A stretch of 64,000 nt of DNA, taken from assembly GCA_028023455.1 (NCBI GenBank), contig JAQFVV010000042.1:4853739-4917738 (forward strand), read 5' to 3'. Positions 38,248 to 48,509 of this stretch are shown here, one piece after another. Origin of the DNA: Epiperipatus broadwayi. Lineage: Eukaryota; Onychophora; Udeonychophora; Euonychophora; Peripatidae. Every line of letters starts with the position of its first letter. The first letter of the stretch is position 1. A model generated the notes under the pieces. The model was not told the DNA's origin. It worked only from the letters and a program-made list of their open reading frames with translations, and ran no database searches. The translations under genes were made by a program, and so were the position numbers.

Positions 38248-38345
38248 TTTTTCTTCTTCTCATATGTCATAGTATCGGCCGGGACGCGAACCCACAACCG
38301 TCTGCATCCAACTACTTGCTTGCAAGGCGGATGCGATGACCTCTT
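38248..38345 (-). mobile_element. tRNA-derived mini-SINE, copy 4
   Basis: The minus strand reads AGGTCATCGCATCCGCCTTG, CAAGCAAGTAGTTGGATGC, GGTTGTGGGTTCGCGTCCC, GGCCGATACTATGACATATG and an A/G-rich tail. It is the same family as 2791-2886. The B box GGTTCGCGTCC is intact, and the middle differs from the other copies. No clear target-site duplication was found. Confidence 0.85.
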
Positions 38346-38817
38346 TAGTTAAAATTTATTTAAAAATAACATGAATTATCATTTTTAATTAAGTAAACCT
38401 TTAAATATTTTAAATATGCCTGGCTTTAATTTTAAAAAACAGAATTATGTTTTGCTATAACTTTAAAAAACGGAGAAAACCTTCTCTGCATGACAAAAAA
38501 TACTCCAGATATTTCAAATAAGTTTCCATATAAATATATAGATATTTAGAACAAAAAAATATATGCTGTACATGTGTATGCATGTGTGCTAATAACTTGT
38601 CAGATAAGGCAAAAATGCTTAAAATAAATATATTCCATCAATGATAAAAAAAATTTATTTTTAATGATGATTAAAAATTCTTATATTAATATCAAGAAAA
38701 TCAACTAATCATTCTAAAAGTCAATATCTTCTTGACATCAAGTCCAACTTCATGATTTAAGTTATTCTTTATTCCAATATTTAAAACAATAAAACAACAT
38801 GTTTTATTTAAATATAT
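38346..38817. other. AT-rich spacer, nothing recognised
   Basis: No feature supported. Confidence 0.5.
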
Positions 38818-39132
38818 ACAACTTTAATTAACCATTAGAAACCACCAGTAACCACATAAACATTCACAATAAGGATAGTAATATTTCTCACTGCTGTCAA
38901 GGCAACCTTCTCACCTTTTAATAGCAAAAATGGATATCCATTCTTATTAATGGTCCATTGAATATATATGGACACTTAAAGATTGCAACTTGACTACAGA
39001 GTATGAAATATTGATACAATGAAGTTTAAATAAACCTCTTTAAACATGAAATAAACATGTCACTGTAATGCAGACTAACAAATAGTCAATTATAACATTA
39101 CAAACTGCAATACTTTTAAACAACTTTAATTA
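38818..39132. mobile_element. 290-bp retroposon family J, copy 2, with 13-bp target-site duplication
   Basis: 38829-39118 is nearly identical to 17259-17552. ACAACTTTAATTA occurs at 38818-38830 and again at 39120-39132, directly bracketing the unit. That is a target-site duplication of the length produced by LINE machinery. There is no poly-A at either end. The small number of differences from copy 1 suggests fairly recent activity. Confidence 0.9.
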
Positions 39133-39274
39133 TATTATAAAATAAAAAAGAATGAAAATTTTAATTAAAATGTAGATGAGAAAGTAAACTAAAACTTTCT
39201 TTTAAACATATAATTTGTTATCATTCAAACAAAATTCAGAATTGCAAAAGTTAATTAGTTAAAGTGGCTATGTG

Positions 39275-41690
39275 ATAAATTTAAGACATTTAAATAATTT
39301 TTATTAGGTTTGGTTATAAAGAAAAACAAAAAGAGGGAATAATAATTTTTTTTTTAATTTCTCTTATGTAGTTTCATTTATTTCTTCATTAAAAAAAAAA
39401 AAGGTGGTCGAGAGGTTAGCGACAGCTACTTTACAAGCAGTTGTCCCGGATAGCGGGCTCACTTCCCGGCTGATGCTATGACACATGAGGGAAAAAAAGG
39501 AATTAAAAATTTTAAAAACTGCTTATCAATTAATTTTTTTAAAAAATAAGATTTTTAGAAGTAGTTTATCAATTAAGAAGGATTAGAATTTTTTATCTTT
39601 AAAGAAATGAAATGTGCTTTCCAAATTAATGTATGATTAGAATGCTTTGTTTATTAAATAATTAACAAAAAAACAACAACAAGTGATTGTGATTTATATC
39701 TGAGGATGGATTGTTTTCCAAATTTAGTTATAAATATATTTTTTCATTTAAAAAAAAGGATAATCTTTTTTGTGAAAAAGAAAATCAATTGGTCATGGTT
39801 TAATGCATGAATTTTTGAGATAGTCATGTGCATAAGTGGGTGATTGATATTGGAGTTGTTGTTTTTTTAAATAAAAAAATAGAGTGGGGAGTAGAAGTTC
39901 ATAAATGGTGAGATGAGCAATCAGAAGCTCAGATTGGTTTTGAAGTAATCTTACTTATAAAAAATTGTTTTGCTAATATGTATAATAGTATGAAATTTAC
40001 AAAAGTCAAACACTAAACTCTTGATAAAAGCTGAGCATTGCTTTCTCAATTATGTAACCAATTTCCTAAAATAATGGTAGAAGAAAATATTCCTGATATA
40101 TACTATTATCTAAACTTATGTGTTTGAATCATTCAAAATCACGACTGTTTTAGTCTGTATTAACCTGAAATGAAAATAATTAGTAAATTGAAACTTGTGT
40201 TAACCTGAAATAAAAATACAGTAAATGTTAAATTGAAATTTGGAGACACACAAAAAAGAAGGTAAATGGAACAACTGAAATAAAAATAATTATTAAACTG
40301 AAACCTGTAGCTATAAATATAAAAAATGGTTAACTTTTAATGAAAATAATTGTTGACGTGGAAATCTGGAGCTATAAGAACAAAAATAAAAAAATCAACT
40401 GGATGAAAATACCTATTGAGAAATTGATTAAATTTCTTCCAGCAAGATTTACAAGAAAAGACACACAATTAATGAACTACAAAAGGATTAAACCAAAATG
40501 TATGATAATAGAATATATTGTTGATACGTGCACATCTTCATTTACAAATGTTAGTATCAAAAACAGGTTTATTCAATTATGTTTACAATAAAGAAAAAAT
40601 TATAAAATAACATTAAATTTGGCAATACATTTATAAACCATTAAATTACTTAATGTCCAATATTAATAAGATTCCATGTGGAATTTGCTATTAGGTGAGG
40701 AGCTATCTTCAAATTTCTTTCTTTGATATCTTTTAATTTTTGTAAAAAAATTAATGTTGGATCAGGTATAACAGACTTGAAGATTAGGGAGCATCTGACA
40801 AACCATAGACAGAAAGTTATTTTAAAGTAATAAGTAAAAATAGTAAATAATTTTTTTGTTTTGTTAAAGATATGCATTTTTGTTTTTAGATTAAAATTAT
40901 ATAAGACATTTTCATTTAAAAAGAAAAGAAGTAGACTCAATTTTTTTTTCTTTTATTGTGAAATATTTTTAGGGGATAATTATTGTAAGGCAATAATTGA
41001 TTTAGATTAAATCAAATATTATTTAAAAAGAATCCGGAGGATATGCTATATGAAATTATATATAGGATTGATCAGTTTATACAATTTTGAGTTTATCAAT
41101 CTATCATTTTCTAATTTTTTTATTCCTGTGTTTATTAATTAACTTTATTAAATAATTGTTTTAAAAAATAATCTATGAAATTTTTTTATGTCTTTGTTCT
41201 TTTAGTTACTTGTTATGGAAATTACCAGTGGATATGTATGACTTGTTTTTGTAAATTATCTCAGTGAAACATGTTTTCTCTTATTCACAATCACAGTTAC
41301 TAGGGTTTCTTATAATCCCAAAGCTAGTGTTGAGAATAATCGCATTTGTTATATATGTGTGTGGGTACTTCTGAGTGTGAACATCCAAATAATTGTAGGA
41401 TTATTTGGATGGCATTAAGGAAATAAAAGTCACTGATAAAGTTTTCTCACTTTACATTGTAAATTTTTGACATTAATTTATTGAAAGTTAGTACTCTCAA
41501 AATATCAAGCGGACAATGATTAGCATTAATATAGGGACCTCAGCATTATGTGAATGCAAATGTTTTATATATTTACCATAGATTTCACACTGTTTAAATG
41601 ATGATTAGCTAATACTTTATATACTTTTTAAATCCAGTCACAAAAGGATGACTGTTGATTCTCTCTATGATTATTACTGTTGATGCTATA
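39275..41690. repeat. Diverged duplicated block S1, copy a
   Basis: Aligns by eye, with many substitutions and small indels, to 53375-55640. Shared landmarks are AAATTTAAGACATT at the start, AAAGAAAATCAATTGGTCA, GAGCAATMAGAAGCTCA, TAAACTTATGTRTT-like text, ATGAAAATAATT repeats, TTGTTGATAYGTRCACATCT, TTAGATTWAAT..TTATTTAAA and TATATGAAATTATATATA. Copy a carries a SINE (39403-39499) that copy b lacks. The ORFs inside (83 and 96 codons) are not conserved as frames between the copies. Confidence 0.8.
39403..39499 (+). mobile_element. tRNA-derived mini-SINE, copy 5, with an empty site in the sister block
   Basis: Reads GGTGGTCGAGAGGTTAGCGA, CAGCTACTTTACAAGCAG, TTGTCCCGGATAGCGGGCTC, then TTCCCGGCTGATGCTATGAC and ACACATGAGGG with A's. 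The sister block at about 53480-53510 runs directly from an A run into GAAGGGATTAAAATATTTAA with no SINE. The insertion therefore postdates the duplication. It inserted in or next to an A-rich run, so the exact target-site duplication is unclear. Confidence 0.88.
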
Positions 41691-43400
41691 TAGTAGTACA
41701 AGTTGACATGTATGCAATCTATAAGATCACCAGTGGAGCACCAGACTAAATCCTGGAACCAGACTCAAGGAATAATCTTATTAATCATTTTAAAAGAGCT
41801 GATCTTAATTTACTTTTACTAGGAATCATATAAGTCAGAATAAACTAATCATTTATGTACACAAATATCCACCACAGGTAAATGCTTCTTATTAACCTCT
41901 TTTAATGGAATGAACTATTAATTATAGAGGCATAATACTATGTTGATGAACTTTAATAGTTAGAAATAATAAACTTTAAATAATAATATAAGTATTACTT
42001 TAAAAAAACTTTTTCTTAACTATTAATACAACCCAATGGAGTGATTTGATCATTATTTTAACTCCCTACATAAATTTCTCCCCTTTTCAACTTAAAGACT
42101 ATTATGATCAATTATTCCAAAATCTAAGTCTAATTCTAAATAAAAATTATATGTAGCATGACATATAACATGCCTGAGTAGTATAAGTGAACTGCCTGAA
42201 ATGGCATTGAATCATCAATATCAAAAAGAAAAATATCAGATACCGATCAATGTAAGACAACACCAGGACACGAGCTAGCAAAATTCATTAATTTAGACAA
42301 GAGATTAAATGGCTTAACCTATCTAACAAGGTCCATCTCTATTTTTAAAGAAGGTGGCCTGGGAACACATAACAAAATGGTATTAACTAGTAATAATAAA
42401 CATATGAGATCTTTACTACTTACAATACTATCAAATAACTATCCTTTAATCTTCATTAAGGGATAGATTGATTTTTTTCTCTACTGAACTATATAATGAT
42501 TGAATAACAATAGAAAAACAAGCACATGATAAATATAAAAAAATAAACAAATTATACTTAATACATATAAGTTAAAACATTTGTATGATACATTTCATTG
42601 TTTATAGACTATTGCACTGATAGTCTTATTTTAAGCAAATAATGAGTTTAATTGCATATTATAAGATAGTTCATATTTACCAGTCCTAACATTGAGTTCT
42701 TGTTCCTTGGATGATGGTCATGCATTCATTTGGAAAACTTTCAAATCATTTTTACTGGAACAGGATTATGTACTTAACAGTAATCTGATATTACATGCAA
42801 TTTATTATTTTCAAAGGTCTGAACTAAACATTGACATAATTCTTGACTAGCTCACTGATGGTTCTTTGTTCTTAGGTACTGAATACAATATTATACTCCT
42901 ACAGATGTAGAAAAATTCCCCAATCAATCATAGTCAATCTAGCCAGAAACACATGGGTAAGTTTTTTCAAACAAGATAAAAAGAAAATAAAACTATTGTG
43001 AAAACACGGTTCCCTTTTATGTCATTTCAAATATTTCCCCATTCCTTTCATTCACTTGGCATTTTCTTATTAAAACTTTTATACTTTAGTTCTAATTTTA
43101 AGAACATTTATAGTAGCCTTGTGGAAATAAAATATTTTCTTATGTTATTTTTGTTCCAGTTCTGATTTTTTTGTCTGGACTTTATCAAACTATTGATAAA
43201 TCTTTAAGTGCAATTAACTCATTCAACTATATAAAATTTCTTACATTCTTAACTTATTTTTTTACAATGAAGCATATTTTACCCCCCCCCCCTCCTACCA
43301 TACTATACTAAAAGTATGATTAAAATTTAAAATACATCTTGATAACCATATATATGTATTTAGCATTACCCATCTATTTTCAACATTTTACTTATTAATT
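41691..43400. repeat. Diverged duplicated block S2, copy a
   Basis: Aligns to 44205-44369 plus 47971-49795. Landmarks are GTACAAGTTGACATGTATGC, CCTGGAACCAGACTC, AATAAACTAATCATTTATGT, CCACCACAGGTAAATG, TGAACTGCCTGAAATGGCAT, CATTGAGTTCTTGTTCCTTG and a cytosine run (near 43282-43292) followed by TACCATACTATA. It contains neither the LINE nor the ACAGGC element of its sister, so it supplies the empty sites for both. Confidence 0.88.
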
Positions 43401-44204
43401 AAATAAATTTTACATACAAATATAATAAAAATAGATATAAATAAAAATATATACTATTCTATTATGAGATGAAAAAATACCATCTCATTATTCCTCACTC
43501 AGGGAAATAAAAATAATTAAAAAAAACTCCCCCTCTCTACACTATTCTTTTCTCCTTTATCCTTTTCTTGGCAAATCCCAAATCAACCCATGGATTCATT
43601 GATGATTGTGGGACCAACTCCTTTTCTTCCTTAAACAGATCATTTGAATCCATCTCAACTAGAATTATATCTAAATCCTTCTGACTTCTACTCTTCTCAA
43701 TTTTCATTCATTTTTCTCAGAAGTTATTCTATTAAATCCTTCCTTTTAAACTCCTTTAAACTTGTGCTCAGTTCTGTTATTTCCTGCTTCCTTTCTGTAG
43801 TAGTATCCCCTTTTGCACAGATTTTATTTTTCCTTTCTTTAATCTCATTTACATCTCTTCTGATGTCTTTGATCATGGTCTTTATTCTATTATTTCCCTA
43901 CTATCTCTTTCAAATATTTCCTTCAACTTCAAGGTAGCTTTTAGTACATAATCTATTTTTAATAGCCCCACTTTTCTAAATGAAACCTCTGGGCTTTCTT
44001 GTAAACTGTTTTATTTATTCATGTTTTTTCACTGATATTGAATTTTTCTAAACTATCATGAATTCACTTCCAGATCCTACTTAATCTCCACAACCAATCT
44101 ACAAATGTCCAAGTATTACTCTTTCCCCTTCTCTCAGAATGTTTTATATTCTAAGACCCTTATAATGGAGTGTGACTTTCTAACATGTCCTCTCATAATT
44201 ATTG
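43401..44204 (-). pseudogene. Lysine/glutamate-rich remnant, possibly LINE ORF1-like
   Basis: The minus strand of about 43560-43900 translates, with stops, as a charged helical-looking stretch. It contains IKTMIKDIRRDVNEIKERKN, then TTERKQEITELSTSLKEF, then DLFKEEKELVPQSSMNPW and GFAKKRIKEKR. Coiled-coil, K/E-rich proteins of this look are common as ORF1 of non-LTR elements, and the region ends close to the LINE-bearing block. No domain is identified and there are at least five stops, so a function is not assigned. It could equally be chance composition. The segment is absent from the paired S2 blocks. Confidence 0.3.
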
Positions 44205-44621
44205 TGGTGGTACAATTTGACATGTATGCAACCTATGTAATCACCAATGGGTGCTACCAGTCTAAAACCTGGAACCAGACTCCAGAAATAATCTCATTAA
44301 TCATTTTAAAAGACCTGGTCTTAATTTATTATTACTAGCAATTATATAAGTCACAATAAACTAATTGTTCATTCTGCCTTATCAGGCACTGAGAAGAAAG
44401 ACCATGGTGTTCCTCGATCTTAAACTCAGAGGTAAAAAGCCAATAAACTCACCACACTGGCTAATGCATGTTGGTGAGCAGCCCATCCATGTTCATATAC
44501 TATATGAGTAATCACATAGTAATAACAGCTGCAACGACAAGAATGTATGGAGTGGACATTAGGAATTTGCCCTGCTCGGTTCCTTTAAGGCCTCCAAGAG
44601 GAATCAAAGGGTCTCCTTTCA

Positions 44622-45065
44622 GTTAATAGCAAACTCCTTTATGAAGAAAAGAAGGAATATGAAGATATACAAAAATGATGTATTAAAAAGAATTGAATAT
44701 CTCGAATTTTGTAAAATGGTATGGAAAAAAGTTGAAAATGATATAAGAAAGTATAACTGTGAAATAGCAAGGAAAGCTGTAGAAGAAAGTAAAAGTCTCA
44801 AGAATGTTAAACAACATTTTGGTATTGGTAGGAAATTTATATCTGCAATAAGAAAAAAAAGATGGAATTATTACTAAAAAGAGAGATGACATCATGAAAT
44901 TGGTAGAAGATTTTTATCAAGAATTATATAGTAATAAAGAACAAGTACCTCCTATATCTATTACATCTTCCGAATTGCCCAGAATTTTAAATGAAGAAGT
45001 GAGACATGCAATTAAATGTATGAAGAAAAGAAAGGCTCCAGGAAATGATGGAATTATAATTGATA
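44622..45065 (+). pseudogene. LINE ORF2, linker and N-terminal part of reverse transcriptase
   Basis: Reading through frameshifts, the pieces are KLLYEEKKEYEDIQK, RIEYLEFCKMVWKKVENDIR and KYNCEIARKAVEESKSLKNV, then DGIITKKRDDIMKLVEDFYQ and ELYSN. They continue to EVRHAIKCMKKRKAPGNDGI (near 44997-45060). This linker followed by the KAPG-DGI block (RT region 0/1) is characteristic of RTE-type LINEs whose proteins are often annotated in arthropods and molluscs as craniofacial development protein 2-like. Frameshifts lie at A runs near 44672 and 44853. The frame is then cut by the inserted palindrome right after DGI-IID. Confidence 0.9.
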
Positions 45066-45493
45066 ATAAATATATAAATTCAACATTCCTTTTCTTTTTA
45101 AAACTTGTTTTTATTCCAACTATAATTTTCTTTCTCCTTCCAATACAATGTTTCAACTACATTCTGTAGTCATTATCAAGTTTCCTTAAAAAATAATAAT
45201 AATAATAAAATAAATAAATAAAAATAAAAAACAAAAATAATAACACAAATAAATAAAATATTAATACATTCCAAATATATAATATTCAATTAAAACCATA
45301 ATATTATTATAATCTACAAATACAATTATTTACCTCCTTCCCTATCTTTAATTATTTCTTTTAAATTACCTTTATAAATTAATACTCTTCTTATATAAAT
45401 TTATTATCTTTTCTCTAAATCTTTACCCATTAACATTCTTTTTATAATCCCCTCCCCCCTTTTTTTATTTTTATATATTATTCCTATATTATC

Positions 45494-45787
45494 TTATTTT
45501 TTATCTCTATTTATTAACATTCTATTTAATACTGGTTTATACTGATCTATATATACTTCCTCTTTTTTTATTCTCTCTTTAAAATTTGTAACGCATTCCA
45601 ATGGCCTTATATCAAAATTTTCATGCTTAAATTCCTTTTTATGAATATATATAGCAGATTTTTTATCATATAAATGCTGCCTTAATCTAGTTTTTAATTT
45701 ATTCTTACTTGTTCCTATATAAGTCATATTTATATTACTTTTATCACAATCCATAAATTTAATATTACTAGCAATTATATAAGTCAC
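45494..45787 (-). pseudogene. Penelope-like element GIY-YIG endonuclease C-terminus, left arm
   Basis: The open frame contains KFMDCDKSNINMTYIGTSKN, then KLKTRLRQHLYDKKS, and ends KPVLNRMLINRDKK-stop. The MTYIGTSKNKLKTRLRQH block is the second half of the GIY-YIG signature: the YIG, then the conserved Arg in TRLRQH. KKEEVYIDQ supplies the acidic position expected for the catalytic Glu. The GIY half and the whole reverse transcriptase are missing, so this is a 5'-truncated copy. It retains about 15 more N-terminal element codons than the right-arm copy. The first residues before ASNIKF come from the spacer. In intact elements this domain nicks target DNA for priming. Confidence 0.9.
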
Positions 45788-45798
45788 AATAAACTAAT

Positions 45799-46032
45799 AT
45801 GACTTATATAGGAACAAGTAAGAATAAATTAAAAACTAGATTAAGGCAGCATTTATATGATAAAAAATCTGCTATATATATTCATAAAAAGGAATTTAAG
45901 CATGAAAATTTTGATATAAGGCCATTGGAATGCGTTACAAATTTTAAAGAGAGAATAAAAAAAGAGGAAGTATATATAGATCAGTATAAACCAGTATTAA
46001 ATAGAATGTTAATAAATAGAGATAAAAAATAA
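45799..46032 (+). pseudogene. Penelope-like element GIY-YIG endonuclease C-terminus, right arm
   Basis: 77 codons from MTYIGTSKNKL to MLINRDKK, apparently identical in protein to the left-arm copy. The Met at 45799 is an internal element codon exposed by truncation, not a true start. Downstream 46033-46467 is the element's 3' noncoding region: a G-run, then an AT-rich stretch, a TTA microsatellite, the hairpin motif at 46348-46379, and AATAAAAACAAG at about 46412. Confidence 0.9.
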
Positions 46033-46529
46033 GATAATATAGGAATAATATATAAAAATAAAAAAAGGGGGGGGGATTATAAAAAGAATGTTAATGGGTA
46101 AAGATTTAGAGAAAAGATAATAAATTTATATAAGAAGAGTATTAATTTATAAAGGTAATTTAAAAGAAATAATTAAAGATAGGGAAGGAGGTAAATAATT
46201 GTATTTGTAGATTATAATAATATTATGGTTTTAATTGAATATTATATATTTGGAATGTATTAATATTTTATTTATTTGTGTTATTATTTTTGTTTTTTAT
46301 TTTTATTTATTTTTTATTATTATTATTATTATTATTTTTTAAGGAAACTTGATAATGACTACAGAATGTAGTTGAAACGTTGTATTGGAAGGAGAAAGAA
46401 AATTATAGTTGGAATAAAAACAAGTTTTAAAAAGAAAAGGAATGTTGAATTTATATATTTATTATCATGGAGCTATAATTTAAAAAGAAAAAGAAGTGAA
46501 AAGATGTGTATATAATTATAATTATAATT

Positions 46530-47144
46530 GATATATTAAAAGAAGGAGGTGAAGAAATAGAAACAATTTTAGCAAAGTTATATACCAAATGTCTAAATGA
46601 TAAAGATGTACCGGAAGATTGGAAGAATGCAGTAATAATATTAATATTTTAAAAAGGTGATAAAGAAGATATTAGAAATTACAGACCTATCAGCCTTTTA
46701 TCAGTTTTATATAAAATTTTTACCAAGATAATTACAACTCGTCTACAGAGAACATTGGATTTCCACCAACCAAGAGAACAAGCTGGATTTAAAAGTGGTT
46801 TTAGTACAATAGATCATATCCAGGTATTGAGAGAAGTCATAGAAAGGACAAATGAATATGAGTCGTCATTATGTTTTGGATTTGTAGATTATGAAAAGGC
46901 ATTCGATTCTATACACATTTCTTCAGTGATTAAAGTATTGGATCATCAAGGTTTAGATCCAGGATATTGTCATATTTTAAAGAATATTTATAAAAATGCA
47001 ACAGCAACAATTAAATTACATAATGATACCGGAAAAATCAACATTGAGAAAGGTGTAAGGCAAGGTGACTCCATATCTCCAAAACTTTTTACAGCAGTGC
47101 TGCAAGAAGTATTTTGTGGATTAAAATGGAAACTAAAGGAATGA
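46530..47144 (+). pseudogene. LINE ORF2, reverse transcriptase fingers and palm (motifs 1-5)
   Basis: The frame resumes after the insertion as IIDILKEGGEEIETILAKLY, then CLNDKDVPEDWKNAVIILIF. A stop (TAA at 46650-46652) sits where a Lys is expected before KGDK. It continues NYRPISLLSVLYKIFTK, EQAGFKSGFSTIDHIQVLRE and VDYEKAFDSIH (46887 onward; the Asp of motif A), then GVRQGDSISPKLFTAVLQEV. A frameshift near 47105-47125 ends the frame and moves the continuation into the next ORF. The order and spacing match the RVT_1 domain of RTE-type LINEs. It is not functional because of the stop, the frameshift and the upstream insertion. Confidence 0.94.
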
Positions 47145-47941
47145 AAGTAAATGGAGAGTATTTAAGTCATTTAGATTTTGCAGATGATATAGTTGTTTTT
47201 GCAAATAATGCTTCAGAGCTGCAGGAAATGTTGCAGGAGTTAGCAGATGAAAGTAGAAAAGTAGGACTAAAGATAAATGTTAAAAAGACTAAAGTAATGT
47301 TTAATCGATTTGCTCAAAATATGAAAATAAAGATTGATTATGAAGAATTAGAAGAAATTAACAGTTACAAATACCTAGGTCAGATTATTAATACAGATGG
47401 AAACATAATGGAAGAAATTAATCATAGAATTAAACTTGGTTGGAGTGCTTTTGGTAGAAATAACTTGATACTAAAAGGAAATATGCCTATGTGTTTGAAA
47501 AGAATGGTTTTTAACAAATGTGTTTTACCAGTTCTTACTTATGGATCTGAGACTTGGGCCCTTAGTAGAAGAGCAATACAGAGACTTCAGACCACTCAAA
47601 GGAGTATGGAGAGATGTATGTTGGGAGTAACAAGAAGAGATCGAAAATGCAATGTATGGGTAAGACAACAAACAGGTGTTACTGACCTTATTGAAAAAAT
47701 TAAAAGATCGAAATGGAGTTGGGCTGGACATATTTCTAGAAGAAATGATAATAGATGGACAATTGAAATTTTAAACTGGATTCCAAGAGATTGTAAAAGA
47801 CCCAGAAAGAGACCACATGTGAGATGGATGGATGAAATAAGAAAATGTGCAGGGGTGTTGTGGAAAAGAGAAGCTAAAGATCGGAGAAGATGGATTAAAC
47901 TTGGAGAGACCTTCATCCTGCAGTGGATTGATAATCGTTGA
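47108..47941 (+). pseudogene. LINE ORF2, RT palm ADD box, thumb and C-terminal region
   Basis: Continues the RT in a new frame. METKGMKVNGEYLSHLDFAD is followed by D (the ADD pair at about 47180-47188, RT motif C), then KINVKKTKVMFN, SYKYLGQIINTDGNIMEEIN and RRAIQRLQTTQRSMERCMLG. The end is SKWSWAGHISRRNDNRWTIE, then RPRKRPHVRWMDEI and REAKDRRRWIKLGE. The final W-AGH-RR-D-RW block is typical of this LINE group. The stop is followed by the (GAT)n tail. The 20114-20700 insertion is a second copy of the same 3' part. Confidence 0.94.
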
Positions 47942-48509
47942 TGATGATGATGATGATGAAACTAATTGTTTATATACACAAATACCCACCAGAGGTAAAC
48001 ATTTCTTATTAACCACTTTTAATGGGATGAACTACTAATCATAGAGGAATAATGTTATTTTGATGTTGAACTTTAATGACTGGAAATAATTATTTATCTA
48101 AATAATAACATAAGTATTAGTTAAAAATTTTTTTTATTAATTCTAACTCTTAATACAATCCAATGGAGTATTTCAATCATATTTAACTCCCTATACAAAT
48201 TACTCCATTTCTCAACTTAAAGCCTATTACAATCAATTATTGCAAAATCTAAATCCAATTCTAAATAAACATTACATGTAGAATGACATATTGTCCAAGA
48301 GATATATGTGAACTGCCTGAAATGGCATTGAGTCATCAATATAAAAATGAAAAATATCAGATATTGATCAATGTATGAGAATATCAGGACATTAACTAGA
48401 AAAATTAATTAATTTTGACAGAGATTAAATAACTTAACTTGCTAGAAAGATCCATCTCTATTTCAAAAGAAGATGGCCTGGGTGCATATATCAAAATGAT
48501 ATTAACTAA

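Larger units (their letters stand above)
45052..46533. mobile_element. Head-to-head Penelope-like 3' fragments forming a 667-bp-arm palindrome
   Basis: AATTATAATTGATA at 45052-45065 recurs at 46520-46533, and the LINE frame resumes exactly there (DGI|IIDILKEGG). The insert is 1,454 bp. Within it, 45061-45727 and 45799-46467 are near-identical inverted arms. Each carries the last about 77-90 codons of a GIY-YIG endonuclease, a 3' UTR with a CTTGATA-hairpin-TTGAAACG motif (plus strand 46348-46379; minus strand 45149-45180) and a distal AATAAA-like stretch. A 71-bp spacer lies at the centre and 52 unpaired bases lie at the right edge. Inverted 5'-truncated tandem pairs are a known habit of Penelope-like elements. 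Confidence 0.92.
44358..47970 (+). mobile_element. 5'-truncated RTE-like LINE with 12-bp target-site duplication
   Basis: AAACTAATTGTT at 44358-44369 is repeated at 47959-47970, bracketing a body that ends in a (GAT)n tail (47939-47958). The sister block S2a shows the unoccupied target at about 41838-41860 (ATAAACTAATCATTTATGTA). The body carries RT coding pieces in one orientation. The 5' end has no endonuclease domain, and 44370-44620 is noncoding sequence I do not recognise. The LINE is split by the Penelope-like insertion at 45066-46519. Without that insert the LINE is about 2.1 kb, against more than 3 kb for complete RTE-type elements. Confidence 0.93.

Noticed and set aside
40340-40940. 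ORFs of 83 and 96 codons in block S1a as host genes
   Set aside because: The sister block at 54470-54720 does not keep either frame open, and no motif is visible.
47525-48016. Minus-strand ORFs of 68-106 codons opposite the LINE
   Set aside because: They are antisense shadows of the LINE reverse-transcriptase frame.
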